From Sorangium cellulosum So ce56 (GTDB lineage: Bacteria; Myxococcota_A; Polyangia; Polyangiales; Polyangiaceae): a stretch of DNA of 64,000 nt. Numbering within the stretch: position 1 is the first letter of the stretch; each line of letters starts with the position of its first letter. The DNA is taken from positions 8,253,001-8,317,000 of the forward strand of contig NC_010162.1 of the NCBI RefSeq assembly GCF_000067165.1. The letters run 5' to 3'. This document shows, piece after piece, positions 50,277 to 60,522 of the stretch. The notes below the pieces were generated by a model that was not told the origin of the DNA, ran no database searches, and saw nothing but the letters and a program-made list of their open reading frames with translations. Made by a program: the position numbers and the translations under genes.

Positions 50277-51161
50277 TCACTTCATCGACTTCTTCTTGGA
50301 CGCCGCCTTCGTGGCGGCCGGCTTCTTCGCCGCGACCGGCTTCTTCGCCGCCTTGGCGGCCGGCTTCTTCGCCACATCCGGCTTCTTCGCCACAGCCGGC
50401 TTCTTCGCCGCAGCCGGCTTCTTCGCCGCCTTGGCGGCCGGCTGCTTCGCCGCAGCCGGCTGCTTCGCCGCCTTGGCGGCCGGCTTCTTCGCCGCAGCCG
50501 GCTGCTTCGCCGCCTTGGCGGCCGGCTTCTTCGCTGCAGCCGGCTTCTTCGCCGCGGCCGGCTTCTTCGCCGCCTTGGTGGCCGGCTTCTTCGTCACGGC
50601 CGAGCGCTTCGCAGCCGCCCGGCTCGCCGTGGCACCGTTTGCCGCCGACTTCTTCGCCCCCGTCGCCCGCTCTCTGGAAGACGGCTGCGCCGCGGCTTCA
50701 CGCTCCTCGCCAACCGCGCCCGCCTGAGCCCTGGCGCCGTTCGCATCGGGGACCTGCTTCGCATAACGCGCGAGCGTCTCGCGCACCCGCGCGTCCAGAT
50801 CCGCGAAATCGAACGGCTTGTTCAACCAGGCGTCCGCGGCGAAGAGCGGCGAGGTCATCTCGTTCAGGTTCTCGCCGATCCCGGTGAGCATGATGACGCC
50901 GGTGCTCGCGAACGGCCGTCCGTCGGACGTGTCGCTCTTCAGGCGCTTGCAGATCTCCCAGCCGCTCATGCCGGGCATCATCACGTCCAGGATGACCAGA
51001 TCCGGCTGGTGCTCACGCGCGAGCTCCCAGGCGGCATCGCCCTCGGAAGCCTCGATCACGGAGAACCCTAGGTTCCTCAGGTGACGCGCAACGAGGCTCA
51101 ACATCGCCGGTTCGTCTTCGGCCACCAGGACACGGGGCGGCATCGTGCTCGCGGAAGGCAT
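50277..51161 (-). CDS. Response-regulator receiver fused to a histone-H1-like Lys/Ala/Pro tail
   Basis: Residues 10-132 form a complete CheY-like receiver: acidic pair E15/D16, phosphoacceptor D59 (LVILDVMMPGMSG), T93 and K115 (AWLNKPF). No output domain of known type follows. Residues 165-294 are instead a basic tail made of repeats such as AAKKPAAAKKPA and KPAAKAAKQPAA, closely resembling eukaryotic histone H1 tails and the bacterial AlgP/Hc1 type. Such tails bind DNA without sequence specificity. The natural reading is a phosphorylation-controlled nucleoid or chromosome-binding protein, but this is inference. The ATG at 51161 opens the frame; an internal ATG at residue 7 is possible. No sensor kinase is adjacent; the two coupled unknown genes lie upstream on the same strand. 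Confidence 0.88.
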   Translation of the reverse strand: MPSASTMPPRVLVAEDEPAMLSLVARHLRNLGFSVIEASEGDAAWELAREHQPDLVILDVMMPGMSGWEICKRLKSDTSDGRPFASTGVIMLTGIGENLNEMTSPLFAADAWLNKPFDFADLDARVRETLARYAKQVPDANGARAQAGAVGEEREAAAQPSSRERATGAKKSAANGATASRAAAKRSAVTKKPATKAAKKPAAAKKPAAAKKPAAKAAKQPAAAKKPAAKAAKQPAAAKQPAAKAAKKPAAAKKPAVAKKPDVAKKPAAKAAKKPVAAKKPAATKAASKKKSMK

Positions 51162-51296
51162 CGTGGATGCGGATGAGAGTACGTGCGCGCGAACCGGTCA
51201 AGAGAGAACGAGAGCGCGCGGCCGCGGCGAGCGCTCTTCGTCGTCGCCGCCCGTCGCCGGGCTCCCGAGCGACCCCGAGCGCCCGGGAGGATGCGC

Positions 51297-51961
<665 letters not shown>

Positions 51962-51962
<1 letters not shown>

Positions 51963-52567
51963 CAGTTGAGCCCGCCCGTACCACGGCTCGGCACGAGCCC
52001 TCGTGCCCCGAGCTCATCCGCGAGGCGGCTCGATCCCGTACGAACCCAGCGCTCGTACAGCCGGAGCACCGAGCGCTCGTCCCGAGCCCCCGACGCGAGC
52101 GTACCGTCGGCCACATCGTTCAGGACGCTCACGAACCGCTCGAATTTCTCGGCCATCTCCGAAAGAACGTCGGGCCCCTGGCCGACGCGCGCATTGAGGC
52201 GCAGCATAGCGGCCGCATGGTGGTAGGCGGTCGACCCGACCCCGACCACGTAGCCGCGATCGACCCCCTTGAGCTCGATGTGGCCGCCGAAGAAGCCGAC
52301 CACGTAGAGCACGCTGTCTCCCAGGTTACGCAGCCGCTGGAAACGCTCGGCTCCGGAGGCTTCCAGCGCGTCGCGCAGAAGAAAGGTCAGGGGCTGGTTG
52401 AAGGCAGACTCGGCATGCTCGTCCGGGTGAGCAAAAGCACAGAGCAGACCGACGAGGTAACTCGACGCCGCCTCGGTGGCAGCGACGTTCCGAACTCGGA
52501 GCGCCTCGTCCACAACCTCCTGGAAATAGCGGGTCATGCTCGGGGAGAGAGAGATCGCTTGGCTCAC
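51962..52567 (-). CDS. Protein of unknown function, coupled to 51297-51962
   Basis: A GTG at 52567, with GAGGTG upstream, starts a 201-residue helical protein. Visible segments are TRYFQEVVDEALRVRNVAATEAASSYLVGLLCAFAHP, FNQPLTFLLRDALEASGAERFQRLRNLGDSVLYVVGFF, and AYHHAAAMLRLNARVG, with several Asp/His positions but no known motif. No signal peptide is visible. It shares one base with the following gene, so translation is probably coupled. The region upstream faces groES, with about 280 bases between this start and the groESL promoter. I recall no characterised homolog. Confidence 0.6.
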
Positions 52568-52846
52568 AGCGGCACCTCACTTTTGCGGGTGCCCTGGATA
52601 CCGACGTAACCCGGGCCACCGCGCGCTCAGGTCAACCAGACACGTCCTGACGGCCTCCCTCGGGCTGGAGGCCCTGAGGGCATCGCGTCACTGTGCTGCC
52701 GCAGCTTTGCCCTCATAAGCGCATTTTAGCCGAGGGGCTCCGCCGAGCCCAGCCTTGCGCCACGCACCTTCCCCTGCGATCTCCAGGACTTACAGCCACC
52801 TCTGCGCCTGGCTGCCAACGCGCAAAGTGCCGGCCTGGGGCCACTC

Positions 52847-52874
52847 TTGACACCCTCCAGGGGGTGGCTATCTT
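52847..52874 (+). promoter_or_regulatory. sigma-70-type promoter of groESL
   Basis: TTGACA (52847-52852) is a perfect -35 box and TATCTT (52869-52874) a good -10, with a 16-base spacer. A transcription start near 52881 would place the CIRCE operator at the very beginning of the transcript. Confidence 0.85.
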
Positions 52875-52884
52875 CGGCGCGCTC

Positions 52885-52913
52885 GCTAGCACTCGCCATA
52901 GGTGAGTGCTAGC
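52885..52913. promoter_or_regulatory. CIRCE operator (HrcA binding site)
   Basis: GCTAGCACTC (52885-52894), nine bases, then GAGTGCTAGC (52904-52913) match the CIRCE consensus TTAGCACTC-N9-GAGTGCTAA at nearly every position and extend it by symmetrical bases. HrcA binds CIRCE and represses chaperone genes until heat or unfolded protein ties up GroEL. hrcA itself is not in the window. The site begins just after the predicted start of transcription. Confidence 0.96.
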
Positions 52914-53019
52914 AAAGTGCCCAGACTGCAATCGTAGGGGGCCTTCCGGTGCGCTCCGTTGTGCCGGCTGGGTCCGCCGTTCGTGGGACGCGGCGCTCGT
53001 CCCCGGAGGACTTGCAAAG

Positions 53020-53310
53020 ATGAAGATTCGACCGCTCCAGGACCGCGTGATCGTTCAGCGCGTGAAGGAAGAAGAGAAGACCAAGGGAGGTCTCTACATT
53101 CCGGACACCGCGAAAGAGAAGCCGATCGAGGGGACCGTCGTCGCCGTCGGCAACGGCAAGGTCGCCGAGGACGGTACCGTGCGGAAGCTCGACGTCAAGG
53201 AGGGCGATCGCGTCCTCTTCGGCAAGTACTCGGGCACCGAGGTCAAGATCGACGGCGAGGAGCACCTCATCCTCCGCGAGGACGACATCCTCGGCGTGAT
53301 CGAGAAGTGA
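53020..53310 (+). CDS. groES: Co-chaperonin GroES
   Basis: GroES caps the GroEL ring during ATP-driven protein folding. The 96-residue protein has the usual MKIRPLQDRV start, the mobile loop with KGGLYIPDTAKEKP, the GEEHLILREDDILGVIE end and the typical size. ATG 53020 is preceded by GGAGGA at an ideal spacing. Only 33 bases separate it from groEL. Transcription is from the sigma-70 promoter at 52847 under CIRCE/HrcA control. Confidence 0.98.
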   Translation: MKIRPLQDRVIVQRVKEEEKTKGGLYIPDTAKEKPIEGTVVAVGNGKVAEDGTVRKLDVKEGDRVLFGKYSGTEVKIDGEEHLILREDDILGVIEK

Positions 53311-53343
53311 CGCGGGCGACAGAAGGAACTTAGGAGAGACACC

Positions 53344-54972
<1,629 letters not shown>

Positions 54973-55011
54973 TCGCGACGCGCCGCGCTGACCGCTAAGC
55001 CCGGCGGGCGA

Positions 55012-55041
55012 GGGCCGACTTCCTCCTCAGGAAGTCGGCCC
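55012..55041 (+). terminator. groESL terminator hairpin
   Basis: GGGCCGACTTCCT (55012-55024), a CCTC loop, and AGGAAGTCGGCCC (55029-55041) form a perfect 13-bp stem 40 bases after groEL. The trailing TTCGCCATTTCG is only weakly T-rich, but position and stability fit an intrinsic terminator. Confidence 0.85.
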
Positions 55042-55100
55042 TTCGCCATTTCGACTTCCGGCGGGCCGCGGCGCGTGATCTGATCCGGCGCAGGTTCGCG

Positions 55101-55634
55101 ATGAGCACCCTGACTACCGAGCGCCTGGCGCTCACCCCGGTCTCGCTGCCCCTGCTCGAGGCGGTCATCCGCGGAGATCGCGCCGAGGCCGAGGCCCTGT
55201 CCGGCGCGCGCTTCCCTGGCGCCTGGCCCGGGCGCGCGCTCGTCGAGCGCGCCTTCAGCTCGCCGCTCGACCGGCTGCGCGACGATCCAGAGGCGTTCCT
55301 GTGGGGCACGCGGCTGATGGTGACGCGCGGGCAGGAGGAGCGCGTCGTCGTCGGCAGCGTGGTGCTGAACGGCCGGCCCGACGCGACCGGCACGGTGGAG
55401 ATCGGCTACGGCGTCGAGGGCAAGTCCCAGGGCCAAGGCTACGCGACGGAGGGGTCGCGCGCCGTCCTGCACTGGACGCTGCAGCAGCCGGGCGTGAGGC
55501 GCGTCATCGCGACCACGCCGGCCTGGCACCGCGCGTCGCTCCGGGTGATCGAGAAGCTCGGGATGCGCCCTGCTGGAACGCTCGATCACGACCTCCTGGG
55601 CGAGCTCCTCGTCTTCGAACGCTACCCCGAGTAG
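55101..55634 (+). CDS. GNAT-family N-acetyltransferase (RimJ-like)
   Basis: The 177-residue protein has the RimJ/RimL-like GNAT layout. A TERLALTPVS start leads to a beta strand (VVVGSVVLNGRPDATGTVEIGYGV) and the acetyl-CoA P-loop region (KSQGQGYATEGSRAVLHWTLQQPGV), where the Q/R-x-x-G-x-G/A element is SQGQGYA. RVIATTPAWHRASLRVIEKLGM is the N-x-x-S-type helix, with HRAS. The substrate is unknown. It lies behind the groESL terminator with a weak ribosome site. A cytosolic location is likely. It converges with the TrmH gene, with 39 bases between the stops. Confidence 0.85.
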   Translation: MSTLTTERLALTPVSLPLLEAVIRGDRAEAEALSGARFPGAWPGRALVERAFSSPLDRLRDDPEAFLWGTRLMVTRGQEERVVVGSVVLNGRPDATGTVEIGYGVEGKSQGQGYATEGSRAVLHWTLQQPGVRRVIATTPAWHRASLRVIEKLGMRPAGTLDHDLLGELLVFERYPE

Positions 55635-55673
55635 CGCGCCTCCGCCCACGGACGGGGTCCGCCTCGGCGCCGC

Positions 55674-56201
55674 TCACCCTCCTGCGCGGCTCACGCCGCC
55701 GCGCGGGTCGCGCCGCCGAGCCCACTCGCACAGGGTCATGCCCGCCGCGATCGCCACGGGGTACGAGTGGTTGATCCCGTACATGGGGATCGCGATCACG
55801 TCCTCGCACGCGTCGAGCAGCGCCTGCGGCAGCCCGTCATCCTCGCTGCCGAAGAGGAACACGAGCCCGCGGGGGAACGGCGCCTCCCAGAGGGTGCGCC
55901 GCGCGTGATCGCGCTCCACGCCGATGAGCGGGCGGCCGCGCGCCGCTTCGAGGAAGCTCGCCTCGTCGGGGCACTCGACGATGGTCTCGTACTTCTGCAT
56001 GCCCATCGAAGCGCGCTCGTAGTAGGGCTCGGTCCCGATCAGGAAGATCTCCCGCACAAGGAACGAGTGCGCGACGCGGATGATGGCGCCGATGTTGAAC
56101 GGGTTCTTCGCGCGGCAGACGGCGACGGAGAAGTCGTTCCGCAAGGGGGCGAGCTCTTCGCGGATCTCCCGGGTGGTGAGCCCGAAGGGCGGGATCTTCA
56201 C
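55674..56201 (-). CDS. SpoU/TrmH-family RNA 2'-O-methyltransferase
   Basis: The 175-residue protein is a SPOUT knot methyltransferase that adds a methyl group from S-adenosylmethionine to an RNA ribose. The three family motifs are visible: NPFNIGAIIRVAHSF (motif 1, Asn and Arg), FLFGSEDDGLP (motif 2) and IPMYGINHSYPVAIAAG (motif 3, where the usual SLNVS is NHSYPV). The substrate (tRNA or rRNA) cannot be told. It has no extra substrate-binding domain. Its stop lies close to the GNAT gene and its start 15 bases downstream of the C2-PDZ gene on the same strand. Confidence 0.9.
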   Translation of the reverse strand: MKIPPFGLTTREIREELAPLRNDFSVAVCRAKNPFNIGAIIRVAHSFLVREIFLIGTEPYYERASMGMQKYETIVECPDEASFLEAARGRPLIGVERDHARRTLWEAPFPRGLVFLFGSEDDGLPQALLDACEDVIAIPMYGINHSYPVAIAAGMTLCEWARRRDPRGGVSRAGG

Positions 56202-56216
56202 GGCGCGCTGGCTCCC

Positions 56217-57095
56217 CTACTCGGCGGCGAAGCGATCGAACAGCGGATAGATGGGCCCTTCGTGGACCCTGATCCGCTCGGTCGTGCCCGTGGCGTGCTT
56301 GACCAGGAGCACGAGCCCGGCGCGCGGCACGGCGTCGAGCGCGCCCCGGATCGCCGCGACGGACATGCGCCGCACGGGCTGCCCGGCGATCTCCAGCACC
56401 TCGTCGTCCTTGCGGAGCCCGGCGCGCTCTGCAGGCCCGCCCTCCATGGTCCGCGAGATGAATGCCGAGCCGGAATGCAGCTGGTACCAGAGGCCGAGGC
56501 CGAGCTTGGCGTGCGCCGGCTGGAACGCGAGCGTGAGCGAGCCGCCCGCGTCGAGCTCGATCTCGATCTCGCCTGCGGCCCGGTGCGTCTCGCTCGGACG
56601 GCCGATGTCGCGCACCCCGATCGGCTTGTCGATGAGCGGATCCGCTTCCCAGACCTCCACCCGGAGCCGGTCCTCGGGCAAGATTTCGAAGTTTCCGCTG
56701 GGTCCTTCGGGCCAGGTCGGCTCGAGCGTGTTCGCTTGCTCCGCCGTCCGAAAGATCTCCGCGCCGTTGACGAAGACGCGGACATAGGGGTCCGGGAGGT
56801 CACCGGCGCCGGAATCCCAGGCTCGGCCGTCCCGAGTGCGCTCCGGGATTCTCGCCCGGACGACCCGCAGCCATCGGACGTTCTCGGGCGGCGGAGGATG
56901 CAGCTCCTGGTCTGAAGGAGGCTCGTGCAGGCGGGTCGAGAGCTCGGGATAGAGCGCCGAGCAGCCGCCCGCGGCGAGCGGCGTGCCACCTGCGGCGATC
57001 AGCAGGATGAACGCGGGCAAGCAGAGCGAGAGCGCGCGATGCCGTTGGAGGACCAAGATGGCGCCATTTTTGGCCGGAGCCGGCGTCAGCCGCAA
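56217..57095 (-). CDS. C2-like plus PDZ domain lipoprotein
   Basis: The frame starts with a TTG (57095) directly after an in-frame TAG; another TTG at 57056 is possible. A hydrophobic segment (LSLCLPAFILLIAAGG) ends in LAAGGC, a likely lipobox. Residues about 70-190 resemble a C2 domain: VRWLRVVRARIPE, LPDPYVRVFVNGAEIFRTAE, NTLEPTWPEGPSGNFEI and LRVEVWEADPLIDKPIG, the typical 'DPYV...T...NP.W' pattern with acidic calcium-loop residues. A PDZ domain follows (LGLGLWYQL, GGPAERAGLRKDDEVLEIAGQPV). C2-PDZ is an uncommon combination in a bacterium. Role unknown; an envelope calcium or peptide sensor is possible. Confidence 0.75.
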   Translation of the reverse strand: MRLTPAPAKNGAILVLQRHRALSLCLPAFILLIAAGGTPLAAGGCSALYPELSTRLHEPPSDQELHPPPPENVRWLRVVRARIPERTRDGRAWDSGAGDLPDPYVRVFVNGAEIFRTAEQANTLEPTWPEGPSGNFEILPEDRLRVEVWEADPLIDKPIGVRDIGRPSETHRAAGEIEIELDAGGSLTLAFQPAHAKLGLGLWYQLHSGSAFISRTMEGGPAERAGLRKDDEVLEIAGQPVRRMSVAAIRGALDAVPRAGLVLLVKHATGTTERIRVHEGPIYPLFDRFAAE

Positions 57096-57120
57096 CTAAA
57101 CCGTGCTATTTCGGGCGCCC

Positions 57121-58461
57121 ATGCAGGATCAGCCCGTCATTGCTACCAGCGACCTCAGCGCGCACGTCGGCAGCACTGTCGTGCTCCGCGGATGGCTCTA
57201 CAACAAGCGATCGAGCGGCAAGCTCCACTTCCTCGAGCTGCGCGACGGCTTCGGCACCGTCCAGTGCGTGATGGCGAAGAGCGACGTCGGCGACGAGGTC
57301 TTCGCGGCCGCCGACAAGGTCACCCAGGAGAGCGTGATCGATGTCGTCGGCGAGGTGAAGGCGCACCCGAAGCGCGCCGGGGTCTACGAGATCGCCGCGT
57401 CCGGCTTCCGCGTGCTCGGCCCCACCGCCGGCGAGTACCCGATCTCCCCGAAGGAGCACGGGACCGACTTCCTCATGGATCACCGCCACCTCTGGCTGCG
57501 ATCGAAGCGGCAGCACGCGATCTTGCGCGTTCGTCACACCATCATCCAGGCCATCCGCGACTTCTTCGACGGGCGCGGGTTCACGCTCGTCGATGCGCCG
57601 GTCTTCACGCCGAACGCGTGCGAGGGGACGAGCACGCTGTTCCAGACCGACTACCACGGCGAGAAGGCGTACCTCACCCAGTCGGGGCAGCTTTACATGG
57701 AGGCGGCGGCGGCCGCGTTCGGCAAGGCGTACTGCTTCGGGCCCACGTTCCGCGCGGAAAAGTCGAAGACCCGCCGCCACCTGGCCGAGTTCTGGATGGT
57801 CGAGCCCGAGGTGGCGTTCATGGACCTCGCGGGCGACATGGACCTCGCGGAAGACTTCCTCTGCTTCATCGTCGAGCGGGTCCTCGAGCGGCGCCGCCCC
57901 GAGCTCGCGGTGCTCGAGCGCGACGTCGGGAAGCTCGAGGCCGTCAAGAAACCGTTCCCGCGCATCCGCTACGACGAGGCCGTCGCCATCCTGAACGAGG
58001 CGCGCGCGGAGAAACGTAAAATGGCCGGAGAGGCTGAAATTCCGGATTTTCCTTGGGGAGAGGACTTCGGCGGCGAGGACGAGACGATCATCTCCGGCCG
58101 GTACGATCGGCCCGTCATGATTCACCGCTATCCGGCTCAGGTGAAAGCCTTCTACATGAAGCGCGATCCGACGGACGACCGGCTCGCGCTCTGCGTCGAT
58201 GTCCTGGCGCCGGAAGGTTATGGAGAGGTGATCGGGGGCGGGCAGCGCGAGGATGATCTCGCCACCCTCGAGCGGGCAATCGAGGCGCATCAGCTGCCCC
58301 CCGAGGCGTTCGGCTGGTACCTGGATCTGCGCCGGTATGGCACCTTCCCGCATGCGGGCTTCGGGCTCGGCGTCGAGCGGAGCGTCGCCTGGATCTGCGG
58401 TCTGCCGCACGTGCGCGAGACGATCCCGTTCCCGCGCATGCTGAATCGGCTCTCGCCTTAG
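57121..58461 (+). CDS. asnS: Asparaginyl-tRNA synthetase
   Basis: The 446-residue class IIb synthetase charges tRNA-Asn with asparagine. The N-terminal OB-fold (VVLRGWLYNKRSSGKLHFLELRDG) binds the anticodon. The catalytic domain has motif 2 (FGPTFRAEKSKTRRHLAEFWMVEPE) and motif 3 (GFGLGVERSVAWICGL), and ends with HVRETIPFPRMLNRLSP, which is diagnostic for AsnRS as against AspRS. ATG 57121 is the family start; GTG 57103 would add six residues. Divergent from the C2-PDZ gene by 25 bases. The presence of asnS suggests direct Asn charging rather than only the amidotransferase route. Confidence 0.96.
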   Translation: MQDQPVIATSDLSAHVGSTVVLRGWLYNKRSSGKLHFLELRDGFGTVQCVMAKSDVGDEVFAAADKVTQESVIDVVGEVKAHPKRAGVYEIAASGFRVLGPTAGEYPISPKEHGTDFLMDHRHLWLRSKRQHAILRVRHTIIQAIRDFFDGRGFTLVDAPVFTPNACEGTSTLFQTDYHGEKAYLTQSGQLYMEAAAAAFGKAYCFGPTFRAEKSKTRRHLAEFWMVEPEVAFMDLAGDMDLAEDFLCFIVERVLERRRPELAVLERDVGKLEAVKKPFPRIRYDEAVAILNEARAEKRKMAGEAEIPDFPWGEDFGGEDETIISGRYDRPVMIHRYPAQVKAFYMKRDPTDDRLALCVDVLAPEGYGEVIGGGQREDDLATLERAIEAHQLPPEAFGWYLDLRRYGTFPHAGFGLGVERSVAWICGLPHVRETIPFPRMLNRLSP

Positions 58462-58917
58462 TGCCGTGCGTCAGAGATCCTGCCGGAAATTCTGGGCGCC
58501 GGTTGGCAGCGCCTCGTCCACGGCGCGATGCGCCACGGCGCCGACGCGGCGGGCCGACGCGTGGGAGTGTGGGAGCAGACGAGGCTAGCCGCTCCTCGCG
58601 CGCACCCACGCGTCGGAATCGCGACGCTGTGCGAGGAGCGTGAGTAAGAGGTAACGCGATCGGCAAGCCCACGCGACGCGCGACAACGGCGGGCAGTGTG
58701 GTCAGGCCGTGCCCGCGCCCCGCCTCGCCGCTGGGGATCCGTTTTTGCTCCGCTTGCAGGGCGACTCTGTCGTATCAAGAAAGCATAGGGCGCAACCCGC
58801 GACCCACGCTCACTCGGCCGACCGACGGAGCCACCCCTGCTTGCAGATGAGGGAGCGCTCTACCGGCGAGCCGGACCCTGCCCCCGCCTCCCCGACCCAA
58901 CTCGCGAGGACAAAGCT
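58462..58917. other. Intergenic region after asnS
   Basis: This 456-base region contains a 12-bp inverted repeat (annotated separately) and, near 58740-58790, an AT-richer stretch that may hold the promoter for the amidotransferase-like gene, although no clear boxes were found. The ribosome site GAGGA of the next gene lies at its end. No tRNA, small RNA or coding frame was recognised. Confidence 0.45.
58554..58616. repeat. 12-bp inverted repeat with inner stem (possible terminator)
   Basis: CCGACGCGTGGG (58554-58565) and CCCACGCGTCGG (58605-58616) are exact reverse complements. Within the 39-base spacer, CGAGG and CCTCG can form an inner 5-bp stem. It sits about 95 bases after the asnS stop. 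It may end the asnS transcript or be a structured leader for the next gene. No T-run is present. Confidence 0.55.
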
Positions 58918-59754
58918 ATGGCTCGTCTCGTCGGCTTTATCGGTAACCGTCCGGATCTCGGCGCGCGTGCGATCGAGCTCGAAGAACGTGCCCTCACGGT
59001 TCGCCGAAGGGAGGGCGTGATCCCTGGCTGGGGGGTCGGCTTCTACCAGGGAGGAGAGATTCTCCTCAAGCGCCGGCCGATCGATGATCGACCGGAGATC
59101 AGCCTGGCCGACATGACCAAGGACGTGCGCGCCGACATCCTCGTGGCGCATGTCCGGGCTGCGACCGTCGGCAGCCTGCGCACCGAGAACACGCACCCCT
59201 TCCGTTATCGGCAGTGGCTGTTCGCCCACACGGGCACGGTCGAAGGGTTCGCCCGCCTGCGGAACCAGCTGAGCGACTCGCTGCCGCAGTTTCTCCAGCG
59301 CGACGTTCGCGGCGAGACGGACAGCGAGCTCCTCTTCCACCTGTTCCTGTCCTTCCTCCACGACAGCGGCCAGCTCGATCGACCCAACGTGGACGCGGCG
59401 AGCGCGCGGACGGCCCTCCGCTCCTCCATCGCGCTCGTGGACCGGCTCTGCGCGGAGGAAGGGGCGGGACCGAGCGCGATGAACATCGTGGTCACGAACC
59501 CCGAGTACCTGCTCGCCGCCCACGGCGGCACGTCGATGGCGTACCGCATCTACCAGGGCAGCGACGACATGGAGCGGCTCCTCAGCGACGGCGGGTTGGG
59601 CCGAATGCGCATGCCCGACTATGCCGCGAGCCGGTTGACGCTCGTCGCGTCGGACTTCGATGACGACCAGGCCCCCGCGGGGTGGACCCACGTTGGCGAG
59701 CGTGCGATCGTGACGTTCACCCGCGCCGATGCTCCCGCGATCGAGCCGATCTGA
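58918..59754 (+). CDS. Class II glutamine amidotransferase-like protein lacking Cys2
   Basis: The 278-residue protein follows the YafJ/EgtC-type N-terminal-nucleophile amidotransferase fold: a start strand (MARLVGFIGN), WGVGFYQGGE, DILVAHVRAATVGSLRTENTHPF, FAHTGTVEGF, ETDSELLFHLFL and NIVVTNPEYLLAA. In active members residue 2 is the catalytic cysteine (MCR...). Here the DNA reads ATG-GCT, giving Ala2. Unless translation starts elsewhere, glutaminase activity is lost. ATG 58918 has GAGGA at proper spacing, and the conserved strand begins there, so the start is firm. Overlaps the next gene by 26 bases. Confidence 0.8.
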   Translation: MARLVGFIGNRPDLGARAIELEERALTVRRREGVIPGWGVGFYQGGEILLKRRPIDDRPEISLADMTKDVRADILVAHVRAATVGSLRTENTHPFRYRQWLFAHTGTVEGFARLRNQLSDSLPQFLQRDVRGETDSELLFHLFLSFLHDSGQLDRPNVDAASARTALRSSIALVDRLCAEEGAGPSAMNIVVTNPEYLLAAHGGTSMAYRIYQGSDDMERLLSDGGLGRMRMPDYAASRLTLVASDFDDDQAPAGWTHVGERAIVTFTRADAPAIEPI

Positions 59755-60481
59755 ACGCCCGGAGGGCCCGCAGGAGGCCAGGGCCCATGCACCGCCGGCC
59801 GGCGCTCCGGACGCCTCTCGGCCGTCGCGAGCGTGTCCATCGCTGCTCGTCACCTTGATCGCGGGCTGGTCGCTCCTGGGGTGCGGCCGCGGAGAACCGG
59901 CCTCCTTTCCCACCGCCGCCGAGCTCTCCGACGAGCGCCGCCGCCCCGACGGCGTGGCGCTCGATCCGGCGAGCACCCCGCCGCCACCGACGAACCAGGC
60001 AGACGTCGAGGACAGCGTCGTGACCCTCCGGACGCCTCTCGGCATCGGCGCCGCGCTGGACGTCGTGGACGAGTTCTTCCGGCGGGTGGTCGCCGAGGAC
60101 AGCGAAGCCTTGAGCGAGCTGCTGACGCGCGATGCCCTCGCGATCCACACCGGCTCGGGCGGATCGGGGCAGCCGCCGAGCGCCGGGCTCTGGTGGGAGC
60201 AGCGGTTCCGGCGACTCGAGTACGGAAAGCTCGCCGGAGAGCCGGTCTATCGGGAGTCGGAGCTCCAGATCTTCCGGGCCGAGGACGTGCTCGCGACGCC
60301 GCAACACCCCGCGATCCAGCCCGAGACGCTCGACGACCAGGACGTCGTGATCCGCGTGCCGATCGCGACCGCGCGGGTCGCCACGGATCGCCTGCTCGGC
60401 GACGAGATCGTCGTCTGGCTGCGCCGCGACGGCCCGCGATTCAGGATCTACCGGCTGCTCGAGGACTTCCAGTTACAGTAG
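59729..60481 (+). CDS. Lipoprotein with NTF2-like or unknown domain
   Basis: The 250-residue frame begins inside the end of the amidotransferase-like gene. A lipoprotein signal is present but set back from the start: LLVTLIAGWSLLGC, with Cys near residue 52, so an internal non-ATG start (for example the TTG just before LIAGW) is possible. After a Pro/Ala linker, the domain from about residue 100 (LDVVDEFFRRVVAEDSEALSELLTRDALAI) to the C-terminus (DEIVVWLRRDGPRFRIYRLLEDFQLQ) has the one-helix plus curved-sheet look of NTF2/SnoaL-like lipoproteins. No catalytic role is evident. Its neighbours on both sides are degenerate enzymes. Confidence 0.65.
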   Translation: MLPRSSRSERPEGPQEARAHAPPAGAPDASRPSRACPSLLVTLIAGWSLLGCGRGEPASFPTAAELSDERRRPDGVALDPASTPPPPTNQADVEDSVVTLRTPLGIGAALDVVDEFFRRVVAEDSEALSELLTRDALAIHTGSGGSGQPPSAGLWWEQRFRRLEYGKLAGEPVYRESELQIFRAEDVLATPQHPAIQPETLDDQDVVIRVPIATARVATDRLLGDEIVVWLRRDGPRFRIYRLLEDFQLQ

Positions 60482-60522
60482 GCTTTGCGCTTGTGCCATA
60501 TCTCCGACAAGATCGGGGCTCG

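Larger units (their letters stand above)
52568..53019. other. groESL control region
   Basis: This 452-base divergent region has the groESL promoter, the CIRCE operator and a 5' leader of about 135 bases before the groES ATG. The part from 52568 to about 52846 must include the promoter of the leftward unknown gene, but no clear match was found there. A frame reading through from 52906 into groES exists, but the family start is at 53020. Confidence 0.75.

Noticed and set aside
50300..50620. Periodic GCCGGCTTCTTCGCC repeats as a DNA-level satellite
   Set aside because: They are the codons for the Lys/Ala/Pro tail of the response regulator and stay in frame.
58462..58917. Possible tRNA gene after asnS
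   Set aside because: No cloverleaf with acceptor, D, anticodon and T arms could be built from the sequence; only a 12-bp inverted repeat is present.
59833..60520. N-terminal extension of the patatin-like protein
   Set aside because: This part is the shadow of the lipoprotein gene in another frame; the patatin fold begins at ATG 60523.
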